In this document: piece by piece, positions 56,776 to 64,000 of the stretch
How positions within the stretch are numbered: position 1 is the stretch's first letter
How the letters are laid out: every line of letters begins with the position of its first letter
Assembly (NCBI RefSeq): GCF_932526225.1
Contig: NC_064040.1
Span: 16,725,994-16,789,993, forward strand
DNA: 64,000 bases
Source of the DNA: Nematostella vectensis
Lineage: Eukaryota; Cnidaria; Anthozoa; Actiniaria; Edwardsiidae
Direction: 5' to 3'
The notes under the pieces: generated by a model
What the model saw: the letters and a program-made list of their open reading frames with translations, nothing else
Databases searched by the model: none
What the model was told of the DNA's origin: nothing
Translations under genes and position numbers: made by a program

Positions 56776-59700
56776 TTAGGGAGTTAGAATTTCCCTTGTT
56801 TTTTTGTCAAAGCTCTTTATTACCTCGACTGTTAGTCCCGGCGCGTAGAAGCCAAAGATCTTGGAGTAGAAGTAAAGCTCACTTTCCAGACAATCCTTGA
56901 TGTTCTCTGCCTTACGAAAGCCATGCTGCTCACCTGTGCAGTAGAATGATCATCAAACTCAAAGACTACGACACTAAGAAGGAAGTGGCAAAAGCAGTAC
57001 AAGAAATACCCTGGTTCCAAAGCATCGAACGTCTTTTAAGTGGCCAGCGAGCTTAGCTTGAGTAAAAAGACTTGCAAAGAGGTAGTCAAAATCTTTGCAG
57101 CACGACCACAATCTAAAATTTTACAGATCTTTAAATAAAACAAATGCAGCCGGAATGCTGAATTACGGGGACGCTGACAACGTGGTCGAGTCCAATGCAT
57201 GGAAAGGCGCTATATGTGCAAACATACAACTCAAATTTGGCCACAAAACGCAGTTGAACGATAAACCCAACTTGCGCCAACCACGTTATACACTTAAATG
57301 TTTTCCCCACTTTTTAGGCTATTGCACCGATCATCCAACCTTTGGTATAATATCAAAAAAGCGCTTGTCCCAATATAGGATCTCTTATTCTAAGAATACT
57401 TAGTACTGAAATTCAATAGATCCAAGAGACCCACCTTCGTACATTCTCATTGCTACGGGTAAACCCTTGGCGTTGACTGCATCGAACATCATCTGAGCTT
57501 GGTTTGGAGGTACCACCTGAGAGGAAATAGTGAGTCGATAAATCAATCTAGAGCTATGGACAAGGGGCTACCGTACTGTCTAGTGCTTCCTAGCGAGTAT
57601 TATAGACTTTTTCAATAACCAAAATAACTTACGGCATTTCATTTTTAATCCAATTCTGAACTAGAAAAAGCATCCTCACATTAAACCTATATTAAGACAA
57701 AAGAGTATACCTCGTACCCATACCTTGCTACATGGCCTTTTAAGACAAAAGGGTATACCTCGTCCCAATACCTTGCTTAATGGCCTTAAAAGAAAAAAGG
57801 GTATACCTCGTCCCAATACCTTGTTAAATGGCCTTATAAGACAAAAGAGTCTACCTCGTCCCAATATCTTGCTAAATGGCCTTATAAGACAAAAGAGTCT
57901 ACCTCGCCCCAATACCTTGCTACATGGCCTTATAAGACAAAAGGGTATACCTCGTCCTCGTCACCTTGGAAGATTACTAACGCGCAGTTAAATCCATCCA
58001 GGTGATAGATTGGAGAGCGAGCAATGTATACGTCCCTGCTTTCAGGGTAAGGTCCGATCAGTATGTCCACATAGTGGCTCTCAAACTTGTGCGTCTCCTT
58101 AGCTAGCGTCTGCAAGAAAACAAATCTCAGATCCAGCTCCTGTACATCCTACGGGCGGCGGATGCTTTCAGTCTAAAATACACATTACTGTAGTCACATT
58201 CTCCAAAATCATTTAAGCGGTGCAAGGAACTGTACTAAAGTATGTTCGCAACATTTGATTATGAACGGATGAAATTCGTCATTTAAAAGTAGCTGAAGAC
58301 TAGCAATACCGGGCAATTTTCAGGCAAGACTCTTAGAACTTTACAGCCGTCATTCTTTGCTTGATAGGGTTTGCTTTGTTATCCTATTATTCTGTAATAA
58401 AACAATCAACCAGATAAGCCCGGCACCGATTTATTTGCGATTATGTGTAGATTTTGGCTTTAACCCCGATCGGGTCCGTAAATGGAAGACAAACTGTCCT
58501 ACATACCGCTCACAAAGACGAAACTATATATATTTACTTTTATCTATTATATTATATATTATTGTTGCCGTCAAATACTAGTAGTATATCGTTCCCAGGC
58601 AATATGGTGCAGTCCCAAACGCTATAGTTGGATGCACCATGAAAATTACCTCGACATCTGAGCTGCCATACATACTGGCTCCTGCTCCAAACACGCTTTT
58701 GAAAGTGAGTGCCGAAAGAGTTGTATATCCCCCAGCAGACCCTCCATCGATAGCCAAGCGCTTGATGTCAGCTTCTCCTTTGTTGGCCAGGTACAGCGCC
58801 CCGTTGCAACAGTCGTCAACGTCTGCTATCCCCCAACTAAAAGACCCGCAAAGCGTTAACCATACACAGAAGGTTTATTAATTAAAAAAATACACGGGTA
58901 ACATAAAGCTTAATCAGTTTGCTTTAATGCCATTGACCACTTATTGAGATTGCAATATTGAGACTTATAGCATAACTAAAACACAATTAGAAGCTTACTC
59001 CTTTTCGAGTATATGGTTTAAATCACTATCACTTATAATGAGTTCGGTTCATAACGTTGTACGCCAACTTGGGGTTGAATCTTCAAGCGCAGATAAAATA
59101 TGCACATGTCTATTCCCTATAGTGCGCAGCTATCTATTTGAAGAAGAAAAAAATTACTTTTGTCTTAGCTGGTTCCTGAATTCTCTTCCATAACTCGTGC
59201 TTCCGCGGTAGTTCACATCGAGTATTCCTATGCCACGAGATGTAAAGTACTGGACTTCAAGGTCAAGGCATGGGTTCGTTGCTGAAGTGGGACCGCCATG
59301 GACTTTCACAAGAAGGGGCGGCAGGGCGCCCTCCGGTGCGGCATAGTCCTTGTTCTGGTGACAACAATTTCTTCATATTGTTAATCAAGTATTCATTAGG
59401 AAAATAGGCAGTGTTAGACACGGACATTCATAAAGGGCGTCCCGGGGCTGGTTTACAGCGCAACCAGGAAAACCGTGAAGACATAAAATATGTGTGGAAT
59501 GTTTATTGTCGTATGACGAATCAGACGCGAGAATTCAGACACTGAGACTTGTTGAGACATGTTTTCAGTTGACTGTTTGAATATCTCGCGAGCGATTGGT
59601 CGGAACAAACATTCCATACATATTTCCGGTGTTCACGGTTTTTTTGGTCGAGATAGAGACGTTTTGACTGCTTCAAGTTGGATTAGCTCTTTCCAACTTG

Positions 59701-62700
59701 TTTTGTACCTTTGGCGGGTAGAAGTACCCATGAGACACCAAGTTATCAGCTGTAGGGTAAGTAATCTCCTGTGGGATACTGTAATAGCCTGGGTCCACGC
59801 CCACACGTGCTGCCTCTCTCAAGACCGTCACTGCCTTGGTCTTCATGTCCATTCGTATCAAGGTCGGGAACTTGGTAGGACTGCCGACCAGTAGGTACGT
59901 GGACTTGCCATCAGGTGACATGTGCACATGAGAGTGAAGGTTCCCCCCAGTGTCAAGTGGGACCAGCTGACCAGTGGTTTTCAAGATAGAGAGCGCCTGA
60001 AAAAAGCAACAATCAACTTCATAAGCACTGAAATATAATATACTTGAGACAAGCGGCGGAAACTGAATTCTCCCCACATAATAAAAGCGTTTTCTTGTCT
60101 TCTTGATAAGTTGTCTTCTTCATAAGAGAGTTCTCAGATGTTTATGGCGCAGATTAGTTATGAGGGAAACAGAAGAAGCCACTTCACATATTGAAAAAAT
60201 CTACTGAGAGACAGACAAGTTATGTGAAAACTTGTTTCGCAGGGGCATACGCAGCCTATAGGCCTGCAGTCACTGGACTGCAAAAAAAATTGACGATCTT
60301 ATTTGCATAATGCGGGGACAAAATCAAATGTTTACTCGTTCATTCTATGTAAGTAGTTTTATATATATGATGAGGTTAAAAACTATAATTTTCTTAATTA
60401 TGGTAGTCTACAGATGATTTCCAAACATATTGTTATTTCGTTCAGTGCCACGCGACGACTGAAGTCCTTTTTCAGATCGAGGATGACAGAGGATCGTGTA
60501 ATATTCTCAAAAGTCTGACGCATTGACGCCAATTTCAAACCCAAAAGCGGAAGCTATGAAATCTTCACGGGGATGCGGGATGAGGGACCACGCCCTCCTT
60601 CAGCTTCTGAATGCTTTGACTGCAACTTGTTAAAATCCTAGGTACGCCCCTGTTTCGTACCTTTTTTTGGCCTCGAGGGAAAATGGAGCCTCTTTAATAA
60701 CCCATAATTCGTTAATTAATTGAAAATGACATTGACATAAAATAAAAGTTCTGGATCTTCGTTTCCTATTTGCACACTTACATGGTTGAAGGTGACTAAT
60801 ATTTCACCCCTGTTCTTGACATCACACTCATAGTCACTTCCACCAAACGTCCACTGTGGTACGCCGATCTCGCTGTTTTGAGGACAGAGGTTTGTCTCGG
60901 ATCCATCATCTTCTAGCCTGTACAGATTCCACCAGTTTGTCTTGTCATTAATGTAGAGGAGCTTGTCATCTGGAGTCCACTTGGGCAGCATGACACTGAT
61001 TCCAACACCACCAGATACCTATAAGCAAATAATTGAACATTGAAGGAAGGGGGCTTGGTGATAACGGGGAGGGGGTGAAAACTTTTTATTGACCAGATTT
61101 TAATCATCTAGCACCCTAATAAATAATAACACCGAACCTTTTTGATAGTATTTTTCTCTAAGGCATCTCCAGTAGAGTTCAGCTTTCCAATCCACAGCTC
61201 TGTATCATCCCACGGCTGCCAGGAGAAAAAACGTAGAATTAAAAAGAGGACCATATGGTGGTATGTTCTATGTTCCATTTGTTCTATAATCTATATTTTG
61301 TTGATATGCCTACTACAACCAAATGAATGCTCTCATTGGCTTAATCAATGTTGCATGGCAAAGAAATACGAATGTTAACGTTTTTGAGTGAGGCAGTTTA
61401 CTTAAAAAACCCCTGAGAATCACAGTTTTGTATATACTGTAAACTCTGGACCCATAATTTTCATAACACTCTCCTCATTATGCTGTCTTTTCTGAAATCA
61501 CTATTCTGGGTGGTCTGTTTAACCTGGAATTGATTTGTTTGGCTTTGAAGGGAGTAGACTTTGGGGAAAGGTAAGTTGACTGTCCCTCCCCTGGTGAATT
61601 CTTCTGTGTATATCCCATAATATGTTCCTCAACCTGTAATGGTTGGCAGATATGCCATTGATGTTAAGAGGCCATGAAAATTTACCTTGAGGATCAGACA
61701 GGGCCATAGCAGGGGGTGGGGCAATGGGACAGACACATGCCCCCCCCCCCCAATATTTTCAAAATTTAAATGAACAGTAGTAGCATGGTCATGCCCCCAA
61801 AGTTTTCTTAATGTTTTTTTGTATTATGCTCCCCAATATTTTGAGGCCTGCTATGGCAAGCATAAAGGTCAGTATAAAGGTATCTACACTGTATTTAAAG
61901 TGTTTGCCGATTTCTTTTTTTGTGTGTGGTATTTTGAGCATTTTGGAGAGAGGCAATTCTGTTGTTTTTTCCTATTCCACTTTAGATTTTATTTATCGAA
62001 AACAGAACTATTAATTTATTTGCCTGTACTGTAGTTCCTATCACCTTTGTTAGATGCATAATCAAGACAATTTCTCAATAAAGCTAATGCCTGAGTTTCT
62101 TGATCTTGTTGTGTTTATTCTACATTTTCTATGACCTTTTAGTATATTTAAATGGGTAAATTGCTTAGGCAGTAGCATAATTCTATTAAAGAACTTTAAT
62201 ACCATTTCTGGGTTCACCTGTATAAAGCAAAACTTACCATATTAGGGTGGTTCCACTGGACCCAGGCCAACATGCCATGTTTGGAAATTCTTGGAGATGA
62301 ATAGAAATTACACCCCGATACCTAAAGTAAACAGAAAATAGAACTTGGAATTGTAGCCTAGCTGAGAATGTGTAAATCAAGCAAGCCAAGTTAATTATTA
62401 CCAATATCAATAAAATAACTTGTGCTCTGCCCTGTATGGTGTTATTAACACAGGGAGCTGGAGTATAAGCATAATAAAGGCACAGGCCCATAACCATGAT
62501 GTTCAAGGGGTAGCAAAGACTAGACCATTTTGTTTGTTGAACAGACTTTTTAATAGAGTGGAGTTGTTCTTCAAATTAACCCCCCCCCCCCCCTCCCTGC
62601 TACCAGGCTAGGGTAGGTTTAGGTTATCCATTTTACTATGTCTCCATCAATTAGAATCCTTGTACTTTCTCATTTACCAGCAAAAGCCCCTTCCAGTGAG

Positions 62701-63246
62701 TAGACGCTGATCACAGAGTGCCTTAAAAAGTGGGGAGACTGAACACTCCAAAACTCAAGAAAAGCATTTTCTCAACAGAGTGTACTTAAACCTAAGCAAA
62801 CAGGGCTTCTTTTCTCCCTGGCCCCTCTGTCATACTTACCAGGACATGCTGCTCTTGAGTCTTCAAATCAATCGACACTATAGTTGCCAGAGCCTCACTT
62901 GCTCCGGTCTCCAAGACACCATGGTCCTCTCGCACACAGAGCAGGTGGCGACCGGTATGGGTCACTGTCGCATCAGCATACCTCCATCCCTTGCCATCAG
63001 GGGTGATAGCAACAGGTGTTGCACCTGGCACGGCATCCTGTTTGTAGATACGTTGATCACCAAAGTTTGAAAAGTAGACTTGTTTTTTGTGCACAAGGAA
63101 GGCCCCACCGCCATACTCATGCACACGTGTGCGGCAGTTGAACTCCTTAGGGATTATCTCCTCAAACTTGGACCCATTGTCTTGTAATTTGCAGATGGTA
63201 ATTCTTCCACCTTCCTCTGGGTGACTTTCTGACCAGTAAACAACAC
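56776..63246 (-). CDS. Prolyl-oligopeptidase family (S9) serine peptidase, 5' partial
   Basis: Ten minus-strand exons join in phase: 63246-62840, 62321-62238, 61215-61138, 61018-60782, 59996-59709, 59354-59158, 58836-58650, 58109-57951, 57516-57435 and 56933-56776. They give about 625 residues; the first exon or exons lie beyond 64000. The N-terminal part is propeller-like ([41 protein letters not shown]). The C-terminal alpha/beta-hydrolase part has [12 protein letters not shown] and [15 protein letters not shown] (oxyanion region). It also has the nucleophile elbow [10 protein letters not shown] (catalytic Ser), [14 protein letters not shown] (Asp) and [12 protein letters not shown] (His), so the triad is complete. 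The family hydrolyses short peptides, with acylaminoacyl- or dipeptidyl-peptidase activities. No signal peptide is in view, and substrate cannot be inferred. The closest relatives are probably the bacterial-like S9C enzymes. Confidence 0.9.
57690..57950 (-). repeat. 48-bp minisatellite starting at an S9 exon donor
   Basis: On the minus strand the exon ends GACGAGGACGAG at 57951 and the intron begins GTATACCCTTTTGTC. Five further units follow, each with GGGACGAG (or GGGGCGAG, GGTACGAG) then GTATACC or GTAGACT. The unit repeats exon end plus donor. In the exon frame the intron reads to TAA within eight codons. Confidence 0.9.
61699..61857 (+). mobile_element. CAGGGC-type inverted-repeat element
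   Basis: CAGGGCCATAGCAGG at the left and CCTGCTATGGC at the right, about 159 bp, with a poly-C run and TTTCTTAATGTTTTTTTGTA. Same family as the copies at 4499, 11962 and 63355. It lies in an intron of the S9 gene, antisense to it. Confidence 0.75.
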
Positions 63247-63354
63247 CTGTGTTGTACATTACAAAGATATAAGATCAGGTCAGCAGCTAGTGAGACGCAA
63301 CGGGAGAGGCAAAGACAAAGTCACTTTATCATTACCAACTTATGGCTTAATGAT

Positions 63355-63515
63355 CAGGGCCGTAGCAGGCCACATAAGATTGGGGGGCACGATACAGAAA
63401 CATTAAGAAAATAATGGGAGGCACAGCCATGCCCCACTGGTCATTTACTTATAATTTCTAAGAATATCGGGTGGAGCACATGCCCCTCAGTGCCCCGCCC
63501 CTTTCTACGGCCCTG
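63355..63515 (-). mobile_element. CAGGGC-type inverted-repeat element
   Basis: CAGGGCCGTAGCA at the left and CTACGGCCCTG at the right, 161 bp. ATGAT flanks both sides (63350-63354 and 63516-63520), a possible 5-bp target duplication. Interior order is reversed relative to the 11962 copy. Confidence 0.8.
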
Positions 63516-64000
63516 ATGATTAATCTTGGAATTCAACTTAGGGTAGGGTTCTAGGATACCCCCTGTCATACCCGTCTGCTGTGTACACCTATTCAAGCTC
63601 AATCTGTGGTACAATTTTGTATATAATTTGAAAATGTACATAGAATAAATAACATGTCTGCCACTAAGCTTCAACTTGGTGGGCATTTCTCACATAGACT
63701 AGGTCCACATCCTCATAGAATTTTATGTAAACATAATTGTGCAATTATGCTCATACAGTGCAACAACATTTTATGTAAGATTGTTGTACCAATGGTTAGG
63801 GGGGTTCAATTCTTTCAGCTACGATTTTGGGGAGGGCCTCAAATCTTAATCCAGGGTATAGGGCCTTTTTCCAGGGCCTTTTTTTGGAACAGGTATTCTG
63901 ATCAATTTCCAAGACTCCAAAAATCTCAGATTTTCTGGGGAGGCCCCAGACCCCTACAAAATAAAAACAGCCCTCCCCTTGACTGCTCTCTTAGCAAAGG
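63516..64000. other. S9 gene intron or upstream sequence
   Basis: No exon is recognised between 63247 and the window end apart from the transposon copy. The first coding exon of the S9 gene must lie farther right. Confidence 0.5.

Noticed and set aside
57095-57403. 102-codon plus frame
   Set aside because: Antisense within an S9 gene intron, no domain and no splice context.

Overview
The window is animal genomic DNA. Genes are split into many short exons with GT-AG introns, introns and spacers are full of tandem arrays and small inverted-repeat transposons, and the recognisable proteins are metazoan: Ig, PAN/apple and TLDc domains, an F-box/WD40 protein, a sperm CatSper-type subunit and a BTB-BACK-PHR protein. 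The domain mix and base composition suggest a cnidarian, most likely an anthozoan such as a sea anemone. That placement is an inference from gene content, not a database match.

Layout. 48-979 (+) is the 3' end of an Ig + PAN/apple gene. 2037-3305 (-) is a convergent Ig + TLDc gene with an in-frame stop. 5306-6340 (-) is a decayed multi-exon gene of unknown family. 6736-19870 (+) is a complete 17-exon F-box/WD40 gene (about 928 residues, FBXW10-like). 21755 to about 44212 (+) is a 26-exon gene for a secreted-then-single-pass protein of about 1,160 residues, read as CatSper gamma (CATSPERG). 46521-47774 (+) is an intronless BTB-BACK-PHR gene. 56776-63246 (-) is the 3' ten exons of a prolyl-oligopeptidase family (S9) serine peptidase whose 5' end lies beyond the window.

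The most striking pattern is in the introns. At least ten tandem arrays begin or end exactly on an exon boundary, and their repeat unit is a copy of that boundary: the last bases of the exon plus the GT donor, or the AG acceptor plus the first bases of the exon. Most lie in the CATSPERG-like gene (about 79 donor copies after the exon ending 37471, about 43 after the exon ending 34105). One acceptor array of about 66 units lies in the F-box/WD40 gene, and one donor array in the S9 gene. In most of those I translated, reading past the real junction meets a stop codon quickly.

The spacer 48543-54838 is one satellite of about 68 G-run units of about 93 bp. A single unit sits inside a small inverted-repeat transposon at 1406-1600. 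The array looks like the expanded interior of such an element, itself inserted in an older transposon of the family seen intact at 23022-23270. Several other short inverted-repeat elements are annotated. The genes have no obvious functional link to each other, as expected for a eukaryotic locus. I saw no RNA gene, CRISPR array or recognisable viral sequence.
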